From positions 91,546,670-91,610,669 of the forward strand of contig OX352773.1 in NCBI GenBank assembly GCA_947095535.1: a stretch of DNA of 64,000 bases, written 5' to 3'. The notes under the pieces were generated by a model that saw nothing but the letters and a program-made list of their open reading frames with translations, was not told where the DNA came from and ran no database searches. Position numbers and translations under genes: made by a program. Positions within the stretch are counted from its first letter, which is position 1; each line of letters opens with the position of its first letter. The stretch is from Poecilobothrus nobilitatus. Taxonomy: Eukaryota > Arthropoda > Insecta > Diptera > Dolichopodidae. Shown here piece after piece: positions 39,955 to 50,334 of this stretch.

Positions 39955-40690
39955 TGACTTATATCAAAATTTTAAAATTGTATATAACAAAAAATGTGAA
40001 AATAGGATTTTTTTGCAATTTTAAGGGGCTGTAAGTCCGGAACTTTATATAACTAAGAAAAACCGTTCACATACGTAAAAATATATTATACTGGATCTTT
40101 AATTTTTATATCTACTCGAAGAAAATTGTTTACAGGTACTTAAATTACAGATGCCTAAAAATAGCAAATTTCCAATTTTTAAGCCCTAATAGCTCTTAAA
40201 CAGGGGGTGGCACAAAAAACTTTTCTAAGAAAACTTATACTAATTCTAAAAGTTCTTTCTTGTCTCAAAAATCAGCTATCTAAAAGCGTGGCGGAGTTAT
40301 GAAAAAAGTTATTCATGCAAAATGTGGTTTTCATATAACGGTAAATTTAAAGACTAAATTGAAAAAAAATTGTGTAACTTTGATATTAATTTATAAAGGT
40401 AAAAAAAATATCTGTGGAATGAAGTTTTCAGATTAAAAAAATGTTAAGCAGAACATGAGATATACGCATTTAAAAATAGGGCTTTTTTAAAATTTGAGCG
40501 GTTGCAGCTCCGTAATGATGGGGCTACATGAAGAAGTTGTTCCACAAAATTAATTTTTTTATGAGATCTACCCATGGTTAAAATTTTTTTTTCCGATTTT
40601 TAACGGTGTATAAGTTTTGTAAACAGACGAACAGACGAACGGACAGAGCGAAACTAATAAACCGATTTTTTCAAAATTTTCTGGAAATAT
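39955..40690 (+). repeat. DR1 dispersed repeat, longest copy
   Basis: Reference copy for the family. It includes AAGGGGCTGTAAGTCCGG, ACAGGGGGTGGCACAAAA, GCGGTTGCAGCTCCGTAATG, TACCCATGGTTAAAATTTT, and near the right end AAACAGACGAACAGACGAAC GGACAGAGC, the reverse of a GTCCGTTCGTCTGT-type stretch common in insect repeats. No open frame of note. Terminal structure is unclear. Confidence 0.65.
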
Positions 40691-40694
40691 GCTA

Positions 40695-42850
40695 AAAAGA
40701 AATACAATTTTGTTTTTTAATTTTACAATTTATTTTACATATGTACCTACAAACATACATACATTTTTAAAGTATTTTAAAAAAATTAAGTTATCATTAT
40801 AAAATGACAGGAAAAATGTTTAGCTTTTTTCTCTTATATATTGTGACAATTATTTACATACATTAACTTATAATATAATGTCATGTCTTGTCATTTTAAT
40901 TATTGTTTTTTTTTTTTTTTTATGGATATTTTTGAGCGTAAATATTCAAATGTAAATGCGTCTTAATAATATGAAAGAAATTCAACGCAAAAATTAATTT
41001 TTTTGTTTCAATTTTCATAATTCACAAAAATAAAAAAAACAGTCAGATAAAATTTAAAAATTTCATAAATAAAAATTTTAAAAATTTAAAAAAAAAAAAA
41101 CAAGATGTCATTTTATTAGAGAAAATTTAGTTAAAAAAAAAACAAGCAACATTTTGATGTTTTTTTTTTTTTTTTCGACAATAAAATGAACTCCCATAAG
41201 TTATTTGCTGTTTGTTAAATTAGAGATCAAGCATACAATTCAAATGATCCATTTTTTTTTACAATTAAAAAATTAAATAAATACAGTGGCATGCACAAAA
41301 ATATACATATGCCTTGGTAGAAACATTTTCTATTTTTATAATACCTAATTATATTCAGAATATTTTTACAGTTATGTTCAGAATAATATTTATGACGTTT
41401 TCTAAGATAACATTCAAATATAAAAAGCTTGAAAAATTAGTTTATGACTTTTGGAAAAATGTTTGAAAGGAACACGAGGCAAGAGTAGGAAGGGTATTAT
41501 AAATAAACCCTTAAAACTGTAACTGTAAATGTTTTTTTAAGCTAATGTTAATGTTATTTATAAAGCTGTAAAGTTTCTGACCCGCATACATGATGAAGTA
41601 ACATAGTAGAAATCGCGAAATCAAATTTTAATTAAGAAAAACGAAACCTAAAAAGGCAAAAAAACTAGATCCTTGTTTTTAAGGATATAAAGTTTAATGC
41701 GTAACAAACATTCTTACTTTTTAAGACAAATTATGATAATTAATGATGCGCTATCTCAAATGTGAGTTGTATTGTATTCTAAGGAGTTGTCAAGAAGAAA
41801 ATTATAAAATAGTTTAATGGAAAATAGGATAGGAAAAATAAAAATGGTTACAGCTGCTATTATTTTGTAGATCACTTCACTTATTGCACATAAAATTAGT
41901 ATTGCTTGGTATACAATTAATTCGTTTAAAAGAAGTTAAAAAATAATGAAAAAAAAAAATAGTGAGGATGGAGTTCTTTTTTAAATCTCCTATTGTTTTT
42001 TTGGAATTTTGCCTTTTTCAAAGGGCTTTTTAAATTATAGCGTGATTAATAGTAATAATTTAATTTTTTTTTTTTTTTAATATACACTTATAATATTTAA
42101 ATGCGTTTTTGCTTTGTTTTTGACTGAAATTTTAATAATAAATATTTTCGTTAGTTTCTTTGTTTTAATTAAAAGTAAAAATAAAATAAAAATAACACAA
42201 AAACAAAAAATAAGTTAAAAATTGACTAAAATTAAAATTTTAACACATGTAACAGCTTGCCGCAAGTCATTTTATAATTCATTATATTTTAGCATCTATT
42301 CAAATTTATAAAAGCTTAAATATGAAGGAGTGTGTTGATTGTTGAATATCATAAATGATTTGGATATATCATACTGATATGGATATAAATTTAAGTATAT
42401 ATATACATATTTATATATATATATTACATGTAACCATATTTTTTTTTAATTTTTATTATTTTATAACATGGATTCATCTTGTGATGAAATACAAAACAAT
42501 TTTTATTTTGTGTTTATGACTGCAATTTAGTCAATTCAATTTTTAAGTATACGGTGTTAAAGGAATTTTTATCAACAGTTTTAATTACCTAAAAATTATA
42601 TTTATTTTTTTTTTGGTCTTTTTTATTTTTAAAATTATCATTTAAAATATGTGAAATATGATAATTGATAATTGTATAAGTCTTAGAAAAAAAGAGAAAA
42701 TTAAATTACATGATAGATAGAAGGTATTGAAAATGTACATATATCATGAATCCTGCGTAAGTACTCGAAACTTATACAAAATTGTAAATTTTATCATAAA
42801 ACACACTATAAGTCTTCTTTACAAGTTTTTTTTGGGTAAGTAATCTAAGT
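40695..42850. other. AT-rich non-coding sequence
   Basis: Apart from the possible Tc1-type end at 41283 and TA tracts near 42.39-42.43 kb, nothing is recognised. Confidence 0.5.
41283..41480 (+). mobile_element. possible Tc1/mariner-type terminal repeat
   Basis: TACAGTGGCATGCACAAAAA has the TA-CAGTGG start of many Tc1-like elements. The expected inverse end (…CCACTGTA) was not seen downstream, and no transposase is visible. A single short motif, so weak. Confidence 0.25.
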
Positions 42851-42855
42851 ATTTA

Positions 42856-42932
42856 TCCAGCCAATGCTGTAGTGGTTAAGATATTATTCTTTCACTCGAA
42901 AAGTCTGACATTTAAACCTTGACAGGTTCATA
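42856..42932 (+). mobile_element. decayed tRNA-derived SINE head (different family)
   Basis: TGCTGTAGTGG at 42865-42875 fits the tRNA A box, and ACATTTAAACC at about 42908-42918 fits a mutated B box, with normal spacing. The intervening CTTTCACTCGAAAAGTCTG resembles the anticodon-arm part of tRNA-derived SINEs. It is the only SINE-like head found on the + strand and lies about 0.8 kb upstream of the CAP gene. No tail or target duplication is visible. Confidence 0.45.
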
Positions 42933-43101
42933 TAAAACTTTCTAATAAATATATATAGCTTTCTCTTATAATATAATAATTAGTTATAATTAAAATAAAA
43001 AGTAAATATAATATATATACATATATCTTATATAATTAATATCACATTGTAATAAAGTAATAATAAAAAAAAATAATTCTTGTATATGATAATAGATGGC
43101 G

Positions 43102-43140
43102 TATAAATAACAGCAATATTTACGTCTCATAGTCTCTTGT
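43102..43140 (+). promoter_or_regulatory. possible TATA box and initiator for the CAP gene
   Basis: TATAAATA lies at 43102-43109 and a TCATAGT initiator-like site has its A at 43129, 27 bases from the first T of the TATA box, slightly closer than the usual ~30. It is 590 bases upstream of the start codon, so it would need a long or spliced leader. TATA-like words are frequent in such AT-rich sequence, so this is weak. Confidence 0.2.
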
Positions 43141-43718
43141 ACAATAGTACAGTTTAGTGCAATACAGCTTTATCAACAGCTTAGTAAAATTAATGATTCC
43201 AGAAATTAACGCCCAATTATACACGTCCTATATACTCCTTATAATAGGATTGACAAGAAAAAAAAAACTAAATACATATTAAAACTTTTACAAATTAAAT
43301 TTGGTATAAGAGCAGTGGAACTATCTTCTATATTTCGAGGAGAATAAAATGATAATATGTGTTTTGCCAATTACAAAGATGTACATATGTATGGATGTTT
43401 TTCGAAATGAAAAATAGATTTTCTGGTTTAAGGATGAATTCTCTGTGGGTTAAAGACAGTTTCTCAAGTCTAAATACATATTTTGTTGAACATGATTTTT
43501 TAGGCTTAACCTCCATAATTTGTATCATTAAATATATCTAAATTAAAGTAAACTATAAAGTGTTAGTTAATTATTTAGCTAAGTGATCGTTATGAAAAAT
43601 TCAAAATGAAATTTAATTGTCAAAATTCTATTAAAATAAAAATTCAAAAAAAAAAAAGTAAATAAGAAAAGTTAAAAAATATATAATAATAAAAAATGCT
43701 TAGTTAAATATTTCATAA

Positions 43719-45886
43719 ATGATGACAATTAGTAAATTATTTATTATTAAAATATTCATAATAAATTTATTTATAAATATTGAATTAATAGAGAGTGTTT
43801 TTGAAATAGAAGTGGATGAAGTTGATATGTGCCGTAATAATAAATGTGGTGATCATAATCAATTTAATCATACAATGTGCATTCGGGTAATTTAATAACA
43901 AAGTTTCCATTTTTGTTTTTGGTTTTGTTCTATAACTTGAATAATTAATTTCAGAGTCTTTCAAGAAATTGTTCTGAATTTCAACTTATACCATTTAGGA
44001 ACTCAGTTAAACGTTCATTTGTATATGGTCATAATGGTATACGTAATAAATTTGCAAATGATTGGCAACTTTCCAGTATGAATTTATTGGTTTGTATAAT
44101 TACAAAATAATGAAATTATTTTTTTTTATTTAATATTAAACCGGATTGTATAATCGAAGTAATTTAATCCGGGTTATGTTAAGTTTATGTTAACTGTCTA
44201 TATTCAATTATTGTTGTTTGTAAACTGAATATGGCAGTTTATAACTATCATTTATAATCATACATTTATGATGATTGGATGATGATAAATTATGCAGATT
44301 ATGATAGATTGCATTTAATCCACATAATCTGTACTAACTCTCAACATATAAGTGTTATCATAGTTACAGATGACTTAAAACTTTTGTTTTGCTAGTAAAT
44401 GTTTTTTTTTTTTTTTTAGTATTGGAGTAATGTTCTTGGTGAAATGGCTGTTAGTTTTTTAAAAAAATGTGATAAAAAACCAGATCCTTGTAATTATTTA
44501 GGTGAGTGATCAATTTTAATAAGTTCGATATAATATATTCGATTTTTTTGGGAATGCTTCATATTTTTTTTTAGTTTTTAGAAATATTAGCATAGGACAG
44601 AATATAGTATTTTTGAAGGGAAATCCTGGTTTAAAATGGCCTCAAAGATCTATAAGAAGATTTTATCATGAAACACGTAATTTAAAAAGTTTTGAACATT
44701 TTACAAAAGTTAATCCTGCAAATATATCACGTTTTACTCAAATGATTTGGCCAGAAACTAAATTAGTAGGCTGTGCTGCTGCAAAGTAAACAATTTTTTT
44801 ATATAGTTATGTATGGGTATGGATGGTACACTTGGCAATTTTCATTTAGTAACTGGATATTTGATCAATCGACATTTCGCTAAAAAGACACTTCACATAA
44901 AGACATTTAGTAAAATGTGGACACTTAACAAAAGGACAATTGGCAAAATGGACACTTAACAAAAAGACAATTGACAAAATGAACTCTTAACATTTGGACA
45001 TTTGGCAACTTATATTTATATAGACGCTCAACGCTAACTGATAAATAGAAGTTACCAAATGCCCAAATATTAAGGAAATTAGAAATAATAACAATTTATT
45101 TTACAACTTTTTTTTTTATTATCGAGAATTTATTTTAAACTAATTTTTTTCTTCAAAAAAAGACCTTCACGTTTTCCATATTAATTATTTTGACAAAGAT
45201 TTATGCAGCTAATGAAAAAAGTATTTTAATTATAGAGTTGAAAATTAAATTATTGATTGTTAAAAGCTTTGAAATGTCGGCTTGTAAAAGTTGTTAAGCG
45301 TGTAAGTTGCTAAATGTCCAAGTTGCCAAATGTCCAGTTGTTAAGGTTATTACATGTCCATTTGGCTATATGTCTTTTTGTTAAGTGTCTTTTTTTGAGA
45401 AATGTCTTCTGATCAAATTTCCAGTTGTGAATGCTGCCAATTGGCCGTTTTCATGTAATATATATACATGCATATTTATGTAATATATATATATATATAG
45501 TGTAATTTTTGTACGTACAATTTTCTTTTATATGTATATCGTTTTTTAAATATATAACTATAGCATGTTTGATGGTGTATTAGTTGTATGCTATTATCAT
45601 CCAAAATCAAAAATTCGAGATTGGACAATATTTCAAAGAGGCGATCCATGTACTGAGTGTAAAACTAGTAATGCTTGCTCAATGATTTTTAATTATCTAT
45701 GTGGGGTTGGTAAGATAAAAAATGATAAAAGTTTGATTTGTTTTTTTTTTTATATTTAATTTATATATTATTTTATTTGTAGATTTTCCAATGTTCGGGT
45801 TTGATGAAGATTCTACGAACTTGCCATCAAATAGTTTGATTTTAAATTTTTTATGTACATTTTTTATAGCAATTTTAAATTATTAA
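43719..45886 (+). CDS. antigen 5-like CAP/SCP-domain secreted protein, six exons, frame broken in exon 3
   Basis: Exons: 43719-43886, 43955-44089, 44421-44501, 44575-44785, 45564-45709, 45783-45886; every intron is GT-AG (phases 0, 0, 1, 2, 1; sizes 68, 331, 73, 778, 73). The first ATG after an in-frame TAA (43716) is at 43719 and opens a basic then hydrophobic leader, so a signal peptide is likely. Exon 1 ends in an insect antigen 5-type cysteine cluster (MCRNNKCGDHNQFNHTMC). Exon 2 has YGHNGIRNKFA, the CAP helix-1 HNxxR motif. Exon 4 has IGQNI and SRFTQMIWPETKLVGCA (CAP1). Exon 5 has VVCYYHPKS (CAP2) and the hinge GDPCTECKTSNAC. Exon 6 ends in a hydrophobic tail. About 281 codons would be expected, a normal antigen 5 length plus tail. 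Exon 3 is one base short at T5A7 (44456-44467), creating TAA. Family role is extracellular; the biochemical function of insect members is mostly unknown. Either an assembly error or a young pseudogene. Confidence 0.85.
44141..44172. repeat. short inverted repeat in CAP intron 2
   Basis: CCGGATT at 44141-44147 and AATCCGG at 44166-44172 form a 7-bp inverted pair with an 18-base spacer, in the 331-base intron 2. It may be the end of a small element; nothing more is visible. Confidence 0.25.
44822..45456. mobile_element. fold-back element in intron 4 of the CAP gene, made of repeated short words
   Basis: The left arm (about 44826-44960) and the reverse complement of the right arm (about 45290-45456) match over more than 120 bases. 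Both read TTGGCA, then AACTGGATATTTGATCA / AACTGGAAATTTGATCA, then GACATTT and GACACTT phrases. Inside the arms a word of about 15-18 bases, roughly GGACACTTAACAAAA, is repeated with variations (GGACAATTGGCAAAA, AGACAATTGACAAAA, GGACATTTGGCAAC). No coding sequence is visible. It looks like a non-autonomous fold-back or MITE-like element. It accounts for most of the unusually long fourth intron; the intron's splice sites remain intact. Confidence 0.65.
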
Positions 45887-45889
45887 TTT

Positions 45890-47465
45890 TATTAGAAAAC
45901 TATTTTTTTTTTTCTTAAATATTAAATTGTGTATATATTTTACAAAATTATTTTATTATTATAATTATTTTAAAATTAGAATTTTCAAGTAAAATGATAA
46001 ATAAAAGTTTATGATTAGTTATAAAAAAAACACTACACATCTATTAATTTGTTTTCATAAATACGGAATTTAAAAATAAATTGAACCTTAAAGTTTAAAA
46101 TTCTTGTATCAAAGTTGTGTTTTTTCTATAAAAAATTAACAATCAAATTTTAATGGAATTTTAAGACATATTAATCTTAAAGTTCTCGTATCATTAAATG
46201 ATTTTTAAAAGATGGATTTGGATTTGAACTAAAACGTTTCTAAAATTAGACTCAAATTTTTTTATCGTAACGAAAATTCTAACAGAATAATCGCAAAATT
46301 TTTTATAATGTATATTTAAAAAACGTACCTGTATGCTTAATTATTCTTAGTCTCGTACAAAGATTTTCTCTCCAATAAGAAATATAAAATATACATAGGT
46401 GAAAGTAGCTGGTAATAATGTGTGATTGTCTTGACTTTTTTTCGGTATTTTATCAATTCTGAAATGGGTTTTAATGTAGTTTTTAATGGTTTTAAGACAA
46501 GTTTGTTCTCGTGATTTTCATTAAAAATTTTTTAAATATTTTTTTTGTGGCTTCTAACAATTATTTTCGGATACTTCGGAACGGGATTAAAGATACTATA
46601 TAAATATAAGAGTTGCTCACTATCTTTCTAATAAGCTCAATTTTATGATGATTTCCGTTATCTTTTGAAGACAATAATTTAAGTTCAGTGATTTACCAAA
46701 ACATACAATTAGAAAGATGTCCCAGATCAGAAAGGTAAATGATCCAACTTTTATTGATATATTTATTTATTTAATAAAGTTTAAAAAAAAAAAAAATTAA
46801 TTTTTGTCGTAAAATAAACCAAAATATTACCAAAATATAAGTAATGGTACAGAAAATTGTCTATGTAAAATTTGGTGAGAGAATATAAAGACCACAGCTA
46901 ATAAAACCATAATGATCGCCGATTTGGTAGGGCCAAAAAACATTACAACTGTATTACAGCGTTGTGTAAAAGCATAGTAACTTTGTTGTAACCCATCAAA
47001 TGAATTTTAGTTATTTTTATTTTGTTTTTTAATATTTTTATTAATTATTTGTATTAATTACATGTTATTGCAATTCGATACGCAAAATACTTAGCACAAC
47101 GACACAATTAAGTTGCTCTTAATAATACTTAAAATTTTAAAAGCTATTTTATTATTTTTGCGTATCAATCGTATAGTAATAATAATAATAATTGTTGGGG
47201 ACGGAATCTGGCATTATAAAATCCTGAAAAAAAATATAACGTAAGCGGAAGAAAGTTCAAGAGCACGATTATAATGAATAATATGCCATTAAATAAATAT
47301 TCAGACATATAAATCAAAAAATTTTATAAACTAAACAAATTATTGAAATGATGCTTTTGTAAGCAACTCTTTCTAATATATTAGAATTTCTGTTTTCATA
47401 TGCTTTTATAACATCAATTTCATGTTTTTAAAAACTTATTATCTATTATATACATAAACAGAAAT
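45890..47465. other. 3' flank of the CAP gene, AT-rich non-coding
   Basis: Begins with the CAP gene 3' UTR and likely poly(A) signal; the rest holds nothing recognisable. Confidence 0.5.
46000..46005 (+). terminator. polyadenylation signal of the CAP gene
   Basis: AATAAA 114 bases after the stop codon of the CAP gene, followed by a T/G-containing stretch (AGTTTATGATTAGTT). The distance is normal for a short 3' UTR, but AATAAA words are common in this window. Confidence 0.4.
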
Positions 47466-47469
47466 TTGT

Positions 47470-47860
47470 TTGTTTGTTATTTATGTATTCCTATACGGTG
47501 TACCAATTTGTAACCAAAGTTTGTATAGGAATCTTCCTCTGAACCCGCAAGGCACTTCTTTACCTTTTTTGCTCTACTTTTTTAGCAGCCTGTTCCCACA
47601 CCAGAGCCCTTAAAGTATTTTTCGTTTTCGTTCGTTTTTTCTTGTTCCTATCTATGCGGTCTCACCGAATGAGTTCAAACTTTCTAGTACCCTACTAAAA
47701 GAGTTCACTGGCTTAATAAGACCAATATTTGTTAATTAGTTCCGGTACGGGGATCTGTCTAAGAAAAAAAAAACTTTTCAAATTTTTTTTGATAAATGTT
47801 AAGGAGGTTCCGTTAACCTATTCCAGTGCTACAATTTTTTAAAGACATTTTCATTTTCTC
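47470..47860. repeat. repeat-derived segment of higher GC
   Basis: The stretch starting TTTGTTTGTTTGTTATTTAT, then CCTATACGGTGTACC and CAAAGTTTGTATAGG, differs in composition from its surroundings and resembles wording seen in dispersed insect repeats (CCTATACAAACTTT in reverse). TCCTATACGG and TATAGGA form a small inverted pair. I cannot assign a family; it is probably part of the same mosaic as the SINE head and the CTAG ends just downstream. Confidence 0.35.
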
Positions 47861-47879
47861 ATGATCTTTACTGTTCTAT

Positions 47880-47980
47880 CGATTGCAAATTTTGCAAAAA
47901 CGTAGTTCCACGGAGGTTCAGCAAAGGGTCTCCGTGGATTAACTTGGTTACGGTTCGTTAATCCGTTACGCTACACCGAC
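47880..47980 (-). mobile_element. probable tRNA-derived SINE head (third family)
   Basis: On the minus strand GTCGGTGTAGCGTAACGG contains an A-box match (TAGCGTAACGG, + 47963-47973), and AAGTTAATCC (+ 47936-47945) is a B-box-like site about 28 bases on. Next come CCACGGAG and CTCCGTGG (+ 47930-47937 and 47909-47916), which can pair. Not the same family as 52.6 kb. The tail is uncertain. Confidence 0.45.
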
Positions 47981-48082
47981 TTCTCAAAATAAAAATTCCA
48001 TCCAAAACTTTAAAAAAATGTTCGCGTAAAAAATGATATATAAGATTATTATTTGTTATTTTGTATTTTGTATTAGGTATAT

Positions 48083-48294
48083 ACTAGCTGTAAGCAAAAA
48101 ACAACAGAACGAAATGTAATTAGAAGCTAATAATTAATTGCAAGAAGATTAACTACTAAAATCTATAAATACATAATAATTATATTTAAACATATTGCTG
48201 AAATTAAATTAACGTAAAACTAAAGTTTCTAACATAAATTTTTATTTCAAAAACCAGCAAAGTACTCCTGGTAACGTCGGGGACTTCTGCTAGT
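48083..48294. mobile_element. short element bounded by inverted CTAGT ends, Helitron-like
   Basis: The right end reads CCTGGTAACGTCGGGGACTT followed by CTGCTAGT; CTAGT preceded by an imperfect GC hairpin is the usual Helitron 3' end. The left end, ACTAGCTGTAAGC at 48083, is the reverse complement of a second CTAGT end. Two inverted 3'-type ends 212 bases apart could be a small non-autonomous element or two fragments joined. No coding sequence lies between. Confidence 0.35.
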
Positions 48295-48459
48295 AAATAA
48301 TAAACATAAAACTATAACAATAGTCAATAGGTAACCAAAATTAAATTTGACACAATTACATGAGGTTTTTGTAAAATTCAGAAAGTTTTATCAAAAATAG
48401 CACAATATTATAGCATTGTTTTTAAAAATATTATAGCGTATTCTTCCTTGGAATTTCTG

Positions 48460-48810
48460 GTTTTATAGCCCATTAGGGTGGGTTGAAATACCATAATACA
48501 ATTATGATTGTATGACCTATGGTCTTAGATCCTGTCTAAAATTTAGCTTTCGTTCAAATTCATTTACTCTGGTTCTAAAATTAAAAAAAAATTTATAAAA
48601 GGAAGAATCTTTTGATTTTTGTTTGGAATTTAATCGTTAACTGTTGTTTCACAGACAGCGTTTTTATTTCTGTTGAAGGAGTATATACCTAGGCCTTAGA
48701 GTTTATACCTATAGGCAAAGGGTCATAGCTCCCTGGACCATAATCTCCTTGAGGATTATTTCTCAGTCCCTTGATTGTTATTCATCTTCTAGCGGGTCAT
48801 AATGTAAACT
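48460..48810. other. moderately GC-richer segment of unknown origin
   Basis: Includes CCATTAGGGTGGGTTGAAAT, of a kind seen at ends of fly repeats, and two related phrases GTATATACCTAGGCC and TTTATACCTATAGGC 30 bases apart. Probably repeat-derived. No frame longer than about 30 codons. Confidence 0.3.
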
Positions 48811-49707
48811 TAAATTAAAATTTGATTCGCCATTTTATCGGCGTATAACAATCAAAAAATTACTAAAGGGTTTAGTCCTACCAATTTTATGGTATTGTAA
48901 ATCACATCTAGTGGGTAGTAAAACCAAATTATGGCGCAGAAGACTATGGGATGTTCCTAATTTCTGATTGTCGTACATCAGTTTTGAAAGTATTTCACAA
49001 CAAATTTCTTGGTTTACTTCTAAGTCTTGGATATAGTCATTATATAGTTTTTGAAATTTTTGATATTTTGAAAGGTAGAAAATCTTTCAGATCTTAGATT
49101 TTTGAGAACTTACCTAGAAAAATTTTGTTTACCTCTTCTTGTTTAAACGGGGTTAAAAATCGAAATTCTGTTTTTGTAACTTAAATTTTTGTAATGTCTA
49201 TGTAAATTTGCGATTAGTATGGCATAAAAATTAAATCTTCAATATTATACGAGTATTTTTACATGTGTGCTTAATTATGTGGGATACCTTATTACCTTAA
49301 AACTGAAAAAAAATTTCTTACATAAAAAGAAGGACAATCCCAATATTTTTTTTTCACAATTCACAACACAATTCTTAAAGCATAAAGTTTAAATTTAAAA
49401 GTGTTATATGATTTTTTGTAAATTCAATGGTGATCTCAGTTTCAAATTCATTGTAGGTAATAAAAAAGAATCATTCTATACCCAAAAGTATAGAATATAT
49501 TAAAAATTTGCAAAATAAAAATTCTAAAATTAAAAATACAAAAAATATTAAAATGGAAAAAAATAAATTTAAAATGCGTTTTAAATTATAACACAACAAT
49601 ATTTTATTTTGTTTTTTTCATTAATGTTGAAATAAAAAATTCCAATTCTATTTTTTTTTTGGGTTTGAAATAATTTTTTAATTTATTTTTTTCTCATAAA
49701 AATTCAC

Positions 49708-49782
49708 TAAAAACGGGGGCGTTTCAACTTTTGACATTTTGATGCATTTCACTTTCGTCCTGCTGCGTGCGCACCTTCATTA
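49708..49782. other. isolated GC-rich segment
   Basis: AACGGGGGCGTTTCAACTTT through TCCTGCTGCGTGCGCACCTT is close to 50% GC within >80% AT. It does not match any repeat noted here and contains no long frame. It could be a conserved regulatory segment, a 5' UTR exon or old repeat; no evidence decides. Confidence 0.3.
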
Positions 49783-50314
49783 CTTTTATTTTTCTTTTTT
49801 ATTTGTTTTTTTTTTTTTTTGTTTTTTTTTGTAGTTTTAATAATAATGAAAATAATACAATACAAAATTTATTTTAGAAGTTTCCTCATATTATCGTTTC
49901 GCATGAAATTAAGTGAATGATATTCCTGATTATTTGATATTTTTGTCTTTAATTAACTTTTATTTTTATGAAATTCAACCTAAAGAAATTTCAAAACTTA
50001 AAAAATTCGCATTATGATTTGAAATAAATTATGAAACGCTTTTTGTTATATGATAGTTTTCTCATTTATTTTCTATATGATATTGTCGCTTTGTTTTACA
50101 TTTGTCAACTTTAAAACCTATTGCGGATCGAGTTTTAAATGAAGGTTATTGGGGCTTAATGGGGCTTATAAATATTAGATGTATTGCATTTTGATTTATT
50201 TCTAAAATTTTTTAAGATAACTGTAAAATTTCATTTAAATTTTACGAGGATATTATTGAAATTTTATTATCTTATTTGTTTTAGTTTCCTCAGATTGCCA
50301 TCACGCACTGATTG

Positions 50315-50334
50315 CCATCTACGAAGGTAGATGG
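50315..50334. repeat. short perfect hairpin
   Basis: CCATCTAC, loop GAAG, GTAGATGG: 8 bp with a four-base loop. A second GATTGCCATC lies 21 bases upstream. No T-run, so it does not look like a polymerase III terminator. Confidence 0.5.
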
